64,000 nt of DNA from Acanthochlamys bracteata (Eukaryota > Streptophyta > Magnoliopsida > Pandanales > Velloziaceae): positions 14,823,001 to 14,887,000 of the forward strand of contig CM034126.1 in the NCBI GenBank assembly GCA_019914995.1. The letters are read 5' to 3'. Below are positions 1-16,317 of the stretch, piece after piece. The position numbers were made by a program, and so were the translations under genes. How positions within the stretch are numbered: the stretch's first letter is position 1; each line of letters starts with the position of its first letter. The notes beneath the pieces were generated by a model, which saw only the letters and a program-made list of their open reading frames with translations, was not told the DNA's origin and did not search any database.

Positions 1-1354
1 ATCGCTGCTGCTCCATAAGACGAATCTATGTTCCCATACTCATTCTCGATCTGCCGAAGGAAACAATAAATGTTAAACTATCTAAACCCAAACTTCAATT
101 CTAATAGCATCAAACAACAGAACTAACCTAATGTGGTAGAAAAACCCCTTCCTAACATAGATTACCTGAGACAAAATAATAGGTCCGCCTTGAGAAGCAT
201 AGAGATTCTCGTCCTTCATCATATCTACAATCTTTGCTGTGAACTTTTGCATTTCTCTCTGCAAAAAATGGATGATAAAGAACCAACAATAGGCACCTTA
301 AATAGCTTCAATAAACATGACGAACTAGGCTTCGTGAAGGGTCTCATGCAGAACCTTGAAGGGCGCATTGTCAGTCCTGAACTTGATTCCGGGAATGAAA
401 TGCAGCCACATAGGAAACCCCCTGCATTGAATTAACAGCAGATTGCAGAGACCAATCAAAAAAGAAGAACTTCTTGGTGCTTGATACTTAATGATCAGTT
501 GAAATAGCTTATAAAAATTCAGAACGTACCCATAATTCCACTCAGCACAAGCATACGGGCCAATTCTAAGATGAACATAGAGTCCAGCCTCGGCGGCCGT
601 TTTAACAAACCTTACCAAGTCCTTCCTTCCCTCAAAATCATACTGCAATTACATTGATACATAAATAAAAGCATTCAACAGAAATCCAGGTAAAAAAAGA
701 TCACGCATTCAACTTTCCCTTGTAATTTGTTGACCCTAACATTTACTTAACAGGATTAGTGTATCTAAAGCAAATTTATAAAATTAGTTTATAGCTGAAC
801 AGAAATAAATTCTAGATACCGAGAAAGAATAGATCTTTATGCAAGCAGAAGCTACCTGGCCTTGGACTGGCTCATGGAGGTTCCAGAAGACATACGTCTC
901 GATGACGTCGATGCCGCCGGCCTTCGACTTCTCGATTAGGTCCGGCCACATCTGCATTCACCAACAAGGATATCAAAAAATCCTTCCAAAAATTCAACAT
1001 TTATTTTTTGTTTTCAGCTTTTGAGGCGTTGTCAAGTGATATGGGAACATTGTTTGGGAAACCAACAATAGAAAACAGCATCGCGGACACATATTCCAGA
1101 TAACACTTCCCAAAGAAGCCATAAACTAGCCTCCAAAGGAAGCACAGCAATAATGAATAGAGGAACTGTGCGTGCGTGTGTGAGAGAGAGGAAATGAAGA
1201 CCTCCGGAGTGCTTCTTGGATAATGGATGGAGCCGGAGATGAGGACACGGCGCTTTCCGTCGATGAGCAGAGCACGGTGATCGTACGTAACATTGGCAGC
1301 AGCAGCCGCAGAAAAAACCAGACACAGAACTAAAATAGCTTCTCGTAGACCCAT
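1..1354 (-). CDS. BGAL: Beta-galactosidase, GH35 (5' part, cut by window edge)
   Basis: Secreted plant beta-galactosidase that removes terminal beta-galactosyl residues from cell-wall polysaccharides and glycoproteins. Coding exons read on the minus strand: 1202-1354, 856-951, 530-642, 355-421, 166-258 and 1-50 (continuing off the left edge); phases join cleanly. The first about 20 residues ([10 protein letters not shown], then an Ala-rich stretch) form a signal peptide, followed directly by [16 protein letters not shown] and [11 protein letters not shown], the usual start of the plant GH35 domain. Exon 5 and 6 give the family signature [14 protein letters not shown]; the second Glu (about residue 178) is the expected acid/base catalyst. 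The ending [15 protein letters not shown] is, from memory, closest to the Arabidopsis BGAL8 type, but the paralogue is not certain. The nucleophile, lectin-like and C-terminal parts lie outside the window. The ATG at 1354 is chosen because it opens the signal peptide. Confidence 0.93.
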
Positions 1355-4300
1355 CGCGGCAGAAGAACGCTCGAGAGAAGAATCAAGGGAAACAACAACA
1401 ACGAAGAAGTAGAAACGCGGCAGCGTATACAATATGTACTTGGAGAAAATGTATGCCTATGGATTTGAAGAAAGAAAGCGGGAAGCCGTATTTCGTTTCC
1501 CAATTAAGAAGCAAAGCAAAGATTAAAAGATGGATAAAGCTTGAAAGCCTTGAATTGAAGAAGAGTTTTTGCTTGCGGTGTAGTGTAGAACCAAAGGAAA
1601 GGCTTTAGCTTCGCTTAATGGGTTTAGTTTTGGTCGTCATTATTTAGCTTAGCTCATAAATTTATTACTAGTTTGATTTCCTCTCCCTTCTGATACTACT
1701 TGCATTCTCTTTCTCTCTGCGTCTAAGACAATGGTCTCTTTCTTTTGTTGAGTGTATACGATACAAATAACAGTGACGCATTATCTATTTAGTATTTTCT
1801 TTCTATATTTTATATGATAAAGATTATAGACGGTAACGATATACACTGTGTGCGAGTAGGGAGGAGGGAAAGACGGAAAGTGGTGCTTTAAATTGATGCT
1901 TGGAAGTATAACTGAGAAGATGCGGCACGGCAACCAGCTGCAGCTTTTCAATTCATGTCAATCAACTGAAAACATTTTTTTGTTTTTGACAAAAACATTT
2001 TTTTGTTTTTGACAAACATATGTGGTGGTATATACGGCTTCAAAAGATAGAAGAAGAAAGATAAATGGGATAGTGATAGAAGAAGATTGAATGAAGACGG
2101 TGGTGGTCCTCTCGTGTCACTCGCTGTTGTCGATAGTCAAGTAACGACATACTTATAAAAGGGTTTTCTGATTTGATTGTGTTTTCATTGATTTTTCAAC
2201 TTCTGGTTTTGATTCTGGGGACCTTTTTTGTCTCAATTCATTGTTGCAGTGAATAAGTCGAAGTCTGTGAGTCTATTTGTCTCTATCTCTCAATTCAAGG
2301 TATCTGTGAACTCGTCTGTGCTTTGCAGCTCAACTATTCATTCAGGCTTGTCAGTGTTTGCATGAACGAAAGAGTTGTTGTTGGTTGGTGAACTCTGCAA
2401 CTGCATTTGTATGTACGCTTCCTTCATTGCATTTGCATGTACAAAGGTGGAGTTAGAACTTGGAACTAGAAAATTAAATAAATAAATAAATAACCAGTCT
2501 TGAGGTGAGAGGAATAGGTAGGAGATAATTCATCAAAATACATTTCTAGTTCTCTAACCCTCACCAACTTTGCCAAGCTATTCAATGAAAAAATGAATGA
2601 TGAATCTTCTATCATCCAGCATTTGTCTCGTAACAAATATAAAACTCTTTCATGAATGCCAAACTCAACAACTCCAACCGAGAGTAAGGAAATGAATTGA
2701 ATTGGTTCAGGTTCAAATCATAGACATTGGTAGGTGAGTTTGTTCGACGACCTTCCCCACTCATTACATACACAGCAGATACTGAAACGATCTATTTTTT
2801 CTTCAATTTTATCACTGATCTGAATGCAACACAGTACGAACGACCCTTTCATCAATTCAGGTGGCCCATAGATAGAAAGTTCATATTAAAAAAACGCGTG
2901 CATTTGAAACCACAATGGCCTGCCTGCCTCTCTCTAGATAAAAAGCTTCCTAATAATGCGCTTACTGTGGAGCGAGCAAGAAAGTGACGCACCACCTTAT
3001 TAGTAGCCAACCAAAAGCATGACCCCCATCAAGCCGAAGATTATTAACATGCTAACAATAATTCTGCCACTTCATGCAAATTGTTCTTATCCCACTATCA
3101 AGAGAAGAAAACCCAAAAGCTTCAAGACGGCAAACACAGAGTCAAAGAATGCTGGTATCAAGCCGCTCCAAATATGTAGACAAATATCATTGACATTTAG
3201 ATATATAGCCACAAAGCATTTAGATAGATATATAATAAAAAAAGATCTGAAGCTTCCTCTCCATATAATAAAACTGCTGGTTCTGTTGCTCTTTTTTCTA
3301 TAAAGATAATATGGACTTTTGCTACATGTGATGCTGAAAACCAGCGTCAACGAAAGCCACTTGTTCTTCTTGAACAATACCATACTTAGTATTACAACAA
3401 GAACAATAAGACAGAGTTCTCATCTGAGCTGCTTGGAAACTGCTTAGTCTGTAAAATTAACCAATCCAAAATGTTGGAAACGAATCATCCGGTGAAAAAA
3501 CTAAGACAGTGACATTACTATTTGGTGAGGGAGCCAAATATGCAGAAAAACACTAAACTCTGCACAGGCATCGAGACTAAGAAAGTTGGCTGTCTAAAAA
3601 ACTGATATAGGAAACTGACTTGTCTATTAATTGCATACATAGGGATACACCAAGGCGCTCAGCCCCTCATCAACAAATGTTAAGTATGTTTCAAATCATG
3701 GTAGTAGACTCTGTCCAGAAATCTCAAATTTGATATCATGTAGGGAACAAAATGGCACTATGCATATATAAAGTAATTAGATGGGCATATAGGTATAAAA
3801 TAGAAAATTCAGAAATACAACGACTGGAGTATTTGTCTTTTCTTTTGGTCATTCAAAAAATGATCTGCTCCAGAATGATCACGCCTGAATCCCCATTCCA
3901 TTTCCATTTGAACATCTGCAGAAAGGGTCGGTTGAATCTGATCAAGAGACTAAAAACCTCATCAAGAAGATGAAGCTTGCCCCCCCTTTTTCTTTTTTTA
4001 TTGGGTGGTGGCTCAATGTAAGACATTCTAACGAATCAGCAGTTTCTTTCCAAGAGAGACCAAGAAGAACGACTACCAAAACAACCTAGTTTGCATAAAG
4101 TAAAAGCATGGTTCACAGATTAAAATGAAAGGGGAGTATAAAGATAGAACAAATCTACCATCAACCAAGAGATATGGAGAACATTTTGTGTGGTAACAGT
4201 GACAGTCTAATAATACATTTGTTTATTGCCAATATTTCTAAGGATTTTATGTATTAATAAATGCATGTTCAAAAGTTCAATGTATGTGCTACATATCAAT

Positions 4301-4729
4301 ACATAAACTGTCCAGTTTACCGTGACGTTCTAGTTTAACAGAAGTTGTTCCAAAGATTAAAACCCTTAAGCAACCTATACAGACCGCATACATACCTAGG
4401 CAAAACCATGCTGCGTTATGCAAAACTCATTTCTTCGTAAGAATGTGTGAAGGAGATCAGTAAAGTCCGCCTATAATGAAATTGCATACCAGTATGACAA
4501 AGAAGAGAGCTATATAACAATCTACTTAGCCCAATAAGTCATGATAAACTATACTTCAAGATTTGCATTGCATTATAGCTTGATAAGTAAAACTAGAAAT
4601 ATTAAAAACTAAGCAATGAATAGAATAGAGTTACTCTAAAGAACTGCAATATACCAAGAACTACCTAGGAAGCCTCTATGTCATTGTTTTGTTATTGCTT
4701 GATATATGTATGAATGAAGACCAGGTGAT
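1355..4729. other. Intergenic region between BGAL and DUS2
   Basis: No gene is supported here. The first few hundred bases must hold the BGAL leader and promoter (minus strand), and the last few hundred the DUS2 3'UTR. Open frames in this stretch (for example 2727-2987, 3019-3303, 3087-3383) have AT-driven composition, no recognisable domain and no matching splice partners. A short duplicated word (ttttttgtttttgacaaa) occurs twice near 1973-2015, and there is an (aaat)n run near 2472-2492. Confidence 0.6.
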
Positions 4730-8343
<3,614 letters not shown>

Positions 8344-8899
8344 CGAATCGAGTTACCGCGGAATCCTTCTTTGTATGTCAAAAATTGTTATCCTCTCTTG
8401 CTTCTCCGTCGCCGTTCGTGGTCCTGTTCCGGCGAACAAAAGCCTTCTCTTCCCTTCTTTCTTTTGCTTTCCTTGCTTCTAGATTTTTACATGGATTGGA
8501 CCGACCTTTTTCATCTATCGACTGTTACTCTTCAATTTGGGTTACCACAATGGGTCTTAAATAGAGGCCCACAATCCAAACGGTTATTTCCTACACTGAT
8601 TTTTCTTTCTTTATTTATTTTTTCCCATTTATTAATAGTTTTTTTCCTCATAGTCATATGTGGAATTGTAGATCACCGCCAAAATTAAAAAATAATAATA
8701 ATCATCATGAATACAAGAATGTAATTAGTTAATTACATGATGGAAAGAACATAATATTATTCCTCCACAGAATGCATAATGCACTTAATCTTTCTTAACA
8801 AAATTAATAATAACAATAATGAATGTTTAATCAGGCATTAGAATAATGCGAATCTTCCTTTGAGTGGCGTGGCATCCAGGTTCCCGCAAGACTTGCACA
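8344..8899. other. Upstream region of DUS2
   Basis: Leader and promoter DNA of DUS2 is expected in the first few hundred bases; the stretch 8380-8480 is pyrimidine-rich on the plus strand. Plus-strand open frames at 8290-8688 run antisense across the DUS2 first exon and show no domain. Nothing else is supported. Confidence 0.5.
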
Positions 8900-8902
8900 A
8901 TA

Positions 8903-9126
8903 GGGTATGTTTATCTCGAAATAAACTTATTTTTTTAAAAGTGATTTTAAAAATTAAATTAAAATTTTTTATAAAAAATAATTTTATAAATAATTTTGTA
9001 TTAATAATAAGTTTTAAAGTTGAAGTTTGAAAAAATATTTTGTTGATAAAAAAATTATTTTTTATTTATTTTATACTAAAAAATGAATTTTAAAAAATAA
9101 AGTTTGGGTGATAGATAGACATGCTC
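8903..9126. mobile_element. Short inverted-repeat element (MITE), Tourist-like?
   Basis: A 224-bp AT-rich segment whose ends are imperfect inverted copies: the left end GGGTATGTTTATCT and the reverse complement of the right end, GAGCATGTCTATCT, are followed by similar TTATTTTTTAAAA runs. The triplet ATA flanks both sides (8900-8902 and 9127-9129). The size, terminal repeats and 3-bp flanking duplication fit a PIF/Harbinger (Tourist-like) miniature element. The triplet is not the TWA usual for that group, and the terminal match is only partial, so the class is tentative. Confidence 0.45.
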
Positions 9127-9159
9127 ATAGTCAAAATTGATTGAGAACAAGATGCCTTG

Positions 9160-10023
9160 ATATAAAGTAGAGGTGGCAATTATGATATGATCAAAAAATT
9201 TAATTCAAAATTAATCTATTTAATTCGAATTAAAATTAAAAACTTTGATTCGTATAAATTTATGAATTAGATTAGAGTTGAATAAATTTGACCTTGTTAT
9301 TAGATGGGTTATCCCGAGTCGTTAAAAAATTGACTAATCAATTCGACTTATTATCTCTTAAAAGAATAACTTTTTTTCTATTTTTTCTTACCATATAATA
9401 AATTTTTAATAATAAAAAAATCAATAATAATTTATAAATTTATAAATTATATTAAATTATAATTAAGAATTTATTTTTATATTTTAATAAAATAGTATAA
9501 AATAAAAATTATAATCTTATCGAAAATATTACGATATAGCTGTTTTTTAATGATGATTTTAAATTTTATAGTAGTTATATTAAAATTTTGTAAGATAGTT
9601 ATATTTATCAAAATTTTATAAAAATTAGTATTATATATTTATAATCATAAAATTTTAACTGTCACCATATATTTTTAAAAAATAAAAAATTTTGAAATAT
9701 TCTAAAGATCGATAAAGATATTAAGAAATGCACATTTTGATTGTCACTCACTATATCCTTTACAAAAAAAAATCTTGCGCATTCATTCTACTGTTTTTAT
9801 AATTTCACTCAAATTTAAAAGTATAAAATTAAAAATTAAAAATTTTAATTAGTAAATAGATCGATTCAAAATAGACCCGTTATTAAATAGGCTGAATTAT
9901 GATTGACAATTTTAACCGTATAAATTCATGAGTTGAATTAAAATTGAACGAGTTTAACTCGATTATTAAATAAATCGATACAAGATGACCCATTAATTTA
10001 AATTGTCACCCCCTAATATAAAG
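9160..10023. mobile_element. Non-autonomous hAT-like transposon with 8-bp TSD
   Basis: The element proper is 9168-10015 (848 bp). It is flanked by a perfect 8-bp direct repeat, atataaag, at 9160-9167 and 10016-10023. The left end reads TAGAGGTGGCAATT, and the reverse complement of the right end reads TAGGGGGTGACAATT. The inner part is very AT-rich and has no transposase frame. Sub-terminal words such as gattaaat, cgagtt and gaattaa recur in both orientations near each end. An 8-bp duplication with a TAGRGGTGGCAA-type end is typical of hAT superfamily miniature elements in plants. Confidence 0.8.
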
Positions 10024-10648
10024 GAGGGTAAGTGTTTACCAGAGATCGCCTTATATCTGCACAGATGAACACCAAAATAAAACCTGAGTACTTGCCAGTC
10101 ATGCAGTTACCATGACCACCAAAAAGCCTAAACAACTCTGGGCAGGATAGAACACCACTCACAAATTGTTGCAAATGGCTAAAAAGCTTCAGTTTCCCAG
10201 TAGGAAGATAAATCATTCCACACCTCTATTTTGATTATCAACAAAAAGTTTTCAATCATAAGACGACAAAAGAAAAAAAAGTTTCCATACTATCAAGGTA
10301 TATCAGATGTAAGCTCTGTCCATACACTAGGCCGCCTGTAACAACTAATCAGTTTCACAGGCCAATCACTGACCATGAATGACCAGACTTCAACTTTACT
10401 AAGCTCCTTCAGACAGTACAGCAGTTTTGTGGCAGCAATAAATCGGTTTCGCAAATGACAATTACCTCATATCACAGGTCAAGGAACTTCGCCTCACATG
10501 AAGACTTTGAAACAGAAGATTAGAGATGGACTCCAACTTTAGCAGACTCCAATTTCTCGAAAAAGAATGAAATCAAGATTAATGGGATGGTTACAGATGG
10601 AAGACCTCTCGGGACAACATAATTCATTGCCTTGCATTCAATGCTGTC
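10024..10648. other. HEMA 3' flank
   Basis: This 625-bp stretch lies downstream of the HEMA stop on the minus strand. It probably contains the HEMA 3'UTR and its polyadenylation site. No coding signal was seen on either strand. Confidence 0.5.
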
Positions 10649-12913
10649 CTAAATTTGAGCTTTCTCCACCTTGGCTTTGATCTTCTGTTCCAAAATTGAT
10701 TTATCGGTGTCCAAACTGAACATCCTATTTAGTGCATGCATATTCTCAAGAGTCTCATCAAGTGTCCGGCTATCAGTTCCATCACACCTCAAGTGCTGCA
10801 ATGGACCATGAAGAAGCTTGTTTACGATGCCTCTGCTTAGGTCATCCACAGCATTCCTAATCTTTTTTGTGAGTTTATCCTCTCCAATCTTTTGAAAACA
10901 TTTTTCAAGTTCAGCAGCCTTGATTCTGTCAGCATAGGACCTAAGCCTCTTGATAGTTGGCACTGTTTCCAAGGAGTCCCTCCATGCCTCAAACCGTTTC
11001 AGCTCCTCTGTAATTATTACCTGAGCTTCCATAGCCTTCCTCAGCCGGTCTTCCTTGTTGGCCTCCACCACCTCCTTAAGGTCATCGACATTATATACAC
11101 GAGCATTTTTCACATGGGAAACACACGAGCCAACATTTCTTGGCACAGAAATGTCAACAAAGAGCCTGAGACCGCCAATGGCTTCGCTGACATCAGGAAG
11201 TGCTTCAACATGTTCCTTCAAGAACAAAGGCATTTCCGACGCTGTGCTTGTGAAAACAACATCAGCTTCAGCAGCAGAGGTAAACATTTCAGTCAGAGGC
11301 TGGTAGATGATCTCGATGTCCCTCATCTCTTCACGAATGGCATCAACCTTCTCTACAGACCGATTCACGACAATAACCCTCTTGCACCCTTTTGCAACCA
11401 AGTGTTTTATCACAAGTTTCCCCATCTTTCCAGCCCCAATCAACAACATTCTTGCAGAGAAAGCCTCAGATTTGGGAAGCTTCATTAGGGCCAACTCAAC
11501 AGCGGCTGAGCTAACAGACACAGCCCCTGATGAAATGTTTGTCTCTGTGCGAACCCGCTTTCCAGCTGTTATTGCATCCTTGAAAAGCCTGTCAATGTTC
11601 TTTCCCAAACCTCCGCTTGCTTGCCCGATTCTAACAACCTGTTTGACTTGGGCAAGAATCTGGCCTTCACCCAGAACGAGGGAGTCAAGACCTGCCGAAA
11701 CTTCGAACAAATGTCTTGTGGCATCGCCGTCTCGAAGGAAAAACAGGTGTTGGTAAAGCTCAGAAAATGGAACACCACTCGTCTGCATGAAAAGAATAGT
11801 TGAACCATGTCAGCAAAGTCTGAATGTGAAACTGTCTATAACCCGTATTTGAAACCAAACTTTAGGTGACAAGGATGTACGATTAATAACAACATACACT
11901 TCAATTAAATTAGCATCACCATGGAGCTGGAAAAATTGTATTACCTTGGCCATCCAATCTATCACTTCTCTTAGTCCTCTGTGCCATGAGAGAGCCACGA
12001 CATATATTTCCATTCTGTTGCAAGTGCTGAGAACAGCTGCCTCTTCAATATGGTTCAAGTTGCAGAGATCCGCAATTGCACGAGACCATTGTGCTTCTGG
12101 AATAGCAAGTTTTTCTCTCATCTCAACAGGTGCTGTGTGAATACTAAGACCGATAGCAGCAATGCTGCTTCTTTCCTTCATGTATCCTGACATAATGAGT
12201 AAAGCTGAGGTTATTCAAACTTGAAGAATCCTCAAAGACAAGATTACTATCCAATCAAGTAATACTATACATCCAATCAAGTAAATCAGAAAATTGAAAT
12301 TGGGATATGAAAGTGCCAAATATATGAGCATTTTAATATGGTAAGTAGTTCATGATACTATAATATTATCTAAGCAAGAGTTTATATATGCCGAGTTTTC
12401 AAACGAAAAAAAAAATAATAATAATAACAATAAGAAACTTCATAGACTAACTACACAGTGCCCCATGATGTCGCTGTATATGCATTAGAAAAGAAAACGC
12501 CGGGTGTTGAAATTAAGCATTCTAGGTACTAGAATTGGTGCCGTGTATTAGACCTGAGAGCTGAAAGAGGGAGGCCATTCTCAAGCAATCAATCTTCAGT
12601 TGAGCACCAGCGAATTCAATAACAATAACAATAGGAAGTTGGAGAATTTTGGGGACTTACTGTCTGCGGCAGCGACTTTGAGCTGCTCGAGAGCAGAGAC
12701 GCTCGACGCCCTGGACGATGAAGAAGGGTCAGAAGCAGGAGCAGCTACCACTTGAGCGCCGGTGGCAACAGCCTCGCAGCGCGTGATAATGAAGGATCCC
12801 ACGGCCGGAAGCTGCACGCGTCGTGGCTTGAGAGGGGATCCCACATTCAAGCTTCTTGCTGGCGCCACGTTGATTCTCAGGGTCGTCGCTGCCGTCATCC
12901 CTGTCGCCGCCAT
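10649..12913 (-). CDS. HEMA: Glutamyl-tRNA reductase, plastid
   Basis: Reduces glutamyl-tRNA(Glu) to glutamate-1-semialdehyde with NADPH. This is the committed step of tetrapyrrole (chlorophyll and haem) synthesis in the chloroplast stroma. Three exons, 12661-12913, 11945-12186 and 10649-11782, sum to 1629 nt, that is 542 aa. Residues 1 to about 80 are rich in Ala, Ser, Thr and Arg and act as a transit peptide. The catalytic domain begins about [29 protein letters not shown] holds the active-site Cys (about 140). [19 protein letters not shown] follows, then the Rossmann motif GAGKMG (about 281-286), [18 protein letters not shown] and the C-terminal dimerisation helix with [15 protein letters not shown]. 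The start ATG has a strong context (gccATGGcg); the upstream in-frame codon is TTG and was not used. In known plants HEMA genes are light-regulated and the protein is feedback-inhibited via its N-terminal region; neither can be seen directly here. Confidence 0.96.
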
Positions 12914-13685
12914 GGCCGTAATAATTTGCAAAAACTCCTACTCTATCTCTCTATTATTATTCTCGCTCTACCTCCGGTAGAGGGAGATTGTTGAAGAAGC
13001 GGGATAGAGAGATTCGGTCTAAGATTAGTGTGAGGGTGGTACGAAGAATAAATCAATCCAACGCCACCATTCTTATGATTAAAAGATGAACGAGTCAGAA
13101 GGCGACTAATAGCGAAGACAAAACAACGCGAGAAGAGAGTGGGATATTGGATAATGGGGCAATCGGATGGCGGTGAGCGATCGCGCGGTGGAGATTGTCC
13201 GAAAGTCCGCCTTCGCAGTATGATTGGTCGAAACCTAACGCGCCCTATCCACACGCCCTCTTCTTATTAAGTTTCTCTACGGACGTGGTTCGGACACGGT
13301 CCATTCTTCCGATCTTCTGTTGCTCACGACACAAAAATCTGATCGACCAAAGCGTTTTAGATGAGATGAGATTTTTGATTGATCAGTTTGTTTTGGTGGT
13401 TATGCTAAGTTATTATCGACGTCTGAGCTGGTGAACAAAGTAGGTTAATTCGCAAGGGCCCGTTTAAAAGCTAAGCTGAGCTTGGATTTAATTTTGCTTT
13501 TGATTCCTGAAAATGGGCCTCCATAGCCAATACTTTCGATCTTTAAAAAAGGCTTTGGTTTTTTGACTCATTGGAATTCGTTACCTTCTGCACACAGATA
13601 CTTAGATTTGAAAATAAATAAAATTATATGGTTATATAGTATAGTTTAGAATGGAAGCAACCTTTACATCCCCGACCACTCCGAG
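12914..13685. other. HEMA promoter and leader region
   Basis: Expected 5'UTR and promoter of HEMA, read on the minus strand. The stretch 12930-13020 is pyrimidine-rich in that direction, as plant leaders often are. Near 13217-13227 the plus strand carries gattggtc, the reverse of a CCAAT-type box. No TATA box stands out. No other gene is supported. Confidence 0.4.
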
Positions 13686-13906
13686 CGCGTTAACGTTATT
13701 TTTTAAATTTTTTTTTATTTTATTTTTTTCAATTCATATTTTATAAGTATTTAAAAAATTTATTTAAAAATTTAAATAGTGTAAAAATTTTTTACATAAT
13801 AAAATTTATTTATTACATACTTTTATTATTTTTTAAAAAATAAAAAAAATAAAAATATTTTTTATTTAAAAAAGATTTTATATTTTATAAATAATTTTAA
13901 ACGCAT
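13686..13906. repeat. AT-rich interspersed repeat, copy 1
   Basis: About 220 bp of almost pure A and T that matches two further copies in this window (22892-23107 and 37775-38006). They share the order of distinctive words: tattttataagtatttaaa, cataataaaat, attacatacttttatta, aaaataaaaatatttttta, and an end of the form taattttaaacgca. The repeat ends abruptly at normal-complexity sequence. The ends resemble each other in inverted orientation (GCGTTAACGTTA and the reverse complement GCGTTTAAAATTA), which suggests a miniature transposon. Confidence 0.55.
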
Positions 13907-15827
13907 CGCAAGAGAAGCAGCGAAAAGCCATGGACTATCCTTCTAATACGTAGTCGCAGGCGAAATCTAGGTGGTACCAACAGCATGCATGCATGGTTTG
14001 CTTAATGGTGTTTTGATGATGCGTGGATAATGTGAATGAATGATTATACAAGGATCTCAATGCAGTCGACAAGCAGCACCATCCGGTATTTTGTCAAGAA
14101 AAAGATCCAGCAACGAAGGATCCCTATAATACTGACTCGTGCGTGCGTGCGTGCGTGCATCCATCCATCCAATTAATTGTAGCAGCTTCTACACTATTAG
14201 CCCACCTTTCAAGCTCGATCGCAACGTACATACATAGTAATGGTGACTAGGCTATACATATTCTAGTAGCTTTATATTATACTGGCGAAACGATCGATGA
14301 GAGTGTATTTTAGGTCAATGCTTGTGAAAAATATATGGCGATGGGTGCGCGTCCGTACGAAACCAGTACATACCCTACCCCCAACCCGGCTGGCCAAACT
14401 AATAAAATTACTTTGGTCAATTAATTAATTAATTAATTAGAAGGTTGTTTTCTTATGGACAGCTTGTTCGCTCTATGGTGCCGTTCAAGTCAAACGTACG
14501 TACCGAACCCGCCGAGCTAACTACACATATACCCGGTTTAATCTAATTTAATCAATCGATTAATTAAAAATTTGTTTAAGTATATACAACGATAAATTTG
14601 TAGATGGTTTACGCATGGATAAATTATGTATATATTGAAACGTTTTCATCGTTCAAGTTACATACAGCTTTCGTCCGTTGGTAGCTTTTGCTATAGAGAG
14701 AGAGAGCGCGCGCGGGAGAAAGAGAGATAAGCTTCAACTCCTGATCGATCTCAATATGCACGTACGTCATCTGCGTAAAAGCCTTTGCTAGCTAGCTAGC
14801 TAACATTCATTGAGTTTCGTACACAGATAGGTAAAGGTGCTGCTAACGAATTAATAGCAAGTACCTACTTAATTATATTTTGCATACTACATCTGCTGAA
14901 TTATAAAGGTTGACTAATTTGCTAATGTAAATAGAATATGGAAAAAATGCGTACGCGTTGCTTATGCTAACAATTAAGTAACAATTGACGAAAATTAAAT
15001 TACGCATCGCGTTTATCTAGCTGGTTGACTTTAGAGAGCTTAGCTACCCGACAAAAACACATTATTAAAATTCATTAATGAACTAACACTTTTGACAATT
15101 TAAATTACATTTTTAATAAGTATCTTCAAATCGTACAATACATGCCAAAAAGGACAACAACCACCTGCGTATATAAATAAATAAAAAATTTATTTTATTT
15201 AGATTATCGCGTATATACAACTAACTAATTGATTGAATATGTATACCGACCGAATGACTTGATTTGAGGGACCGATAGAGATGTGTTATTAGTAACTAAC
15301 TAATTCGTTCAAATAATGAAATAATCAAAGAACAAGTCAATTTCATCATTTTTTAACTCCGCCCATCTAGCAGATAATTATGATTCAGATCTAAATGCTA
15401 AGTACGTAACAACTGCCAGCTAAACAGCCTTAAACGATGACTATTTTTTTTTTTTTTTTTTTACTATGTGTTCTTTTATGTTACTTCAATTTTCCCTGCG
15501 AAGAAAGAAAAGAATATTAACTACCAGGTAAGCAGCTGTTAAAAAAACAAACTTTTTTGTGTTTAAAGTAAAACAAATGATCCAGTTTTGTCTCTCTCCA
15601 CCCTCTGGACTAGTTCATGGATTAACGAGGGCTATTAACTAACTCAAAAAGGTATTCGTTGCAACAAAATAAAGCCAACGGCTTTATATTCATATATAGA
15701 TTGATTGATAAATTAACCCAACTGGGGTTAGAGAACGTCGTCAGCTTGCTATCTTTACCAATTAGCAGCTAGTCTGCTCTATATAGTACTAGCTAGCTAG
15801 CTGCGGGATGGAGGGAGGTGGCAGGGC
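13907..15827. other. Intergenic region upstream of PEP carboxykinase
   Basis: No gene is supported. It contains simple repeats: a run of gtgc tetranucleotides followed by atcc at 14137-14170, (ttaa)n at 14418-14440, a short gaga/gcgc run at 14694-14715, and a poly-T run at 15446-15462. The words gctagctagc and gtacgtac are frequent. The last several hundred bases should be the PEP carboxykinase promoter. Confidence 0.5.
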
Positions 15828-15835
15828 TATATAAA
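15828..15835 (+). promoter_or_regulatory. Probable TATA box of PEP carboxykinase
   Basis: TATATAAA in the context ggctatataaaccccc, followed by a pyrimidine-rich stretch (cttcaacctcctctctcctcc), which is the classic layout of a plant TATA promoter. Transcription would then start about 15858-15870. It lies 483 bp before the start codon, a gap explained by a leader intron. Confidence 0.65.
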
Positions 15836-15945
15836 CCCCCTTCAACCTCCTCTCTCCTCCGTCCCTAATTCGCTAGCTCCTTCAATTCATTCAGATTTAT
15901 TTTTCAACAGTGACATACTGCTGAGCGCCCTTCAGCTTCATTCAG

Positions 15946-16296
15946 GTCTTTTAATTTCCTTCCTCTTCTTCTACTTCTCTTCCAGTTACATGTTAATTGA
16001 TGATGAATAAATCCCTGCACTACTATATACGAACCGCTTTCATTCTCTTTCAATTACATGCTGGCCCGCCGGCCGATGATCATCACTTGTTACTATCTAT
16101 ATTAATGTATATATGAAGCGATGGATGCCTTGCGTGTTCGCGAGCGTATATATATATATCTCTCTCTAATTAATTGCATGAACATTTGAACATTAATTAC
16201 CTACGTACCTGTCAGCCGCACGTACGTAGATACGCATGCATGCATTCGCTTAATATTATGTATACATGTATGTGATCGATTGATGGATGGATGCAG
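15946..16296 (+). other. Probable 5'UTR intron of PEP carboxykinase
   Basis: A donor-like CTTCATTCAG|gtctttt and an acceptor-like tggatgcag|GCAGC bracket 351 bp of AT-rich DNA between the TATA box and the start codon. The segment contains several upstream ATGs (for example near 16281) that would be removed or avoided by splicing. This is inferred from splice motifs only. Confidence 0.45.
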
Positions 16297-16317
16297 GCAG
16301 CTAGCTAGCTTTTATGC

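Noticed and set aside
10892-11756. Plus-strand open frames across HEMA
   Set aside because: Shadows of the HEMA third exon, with no domain of their own.
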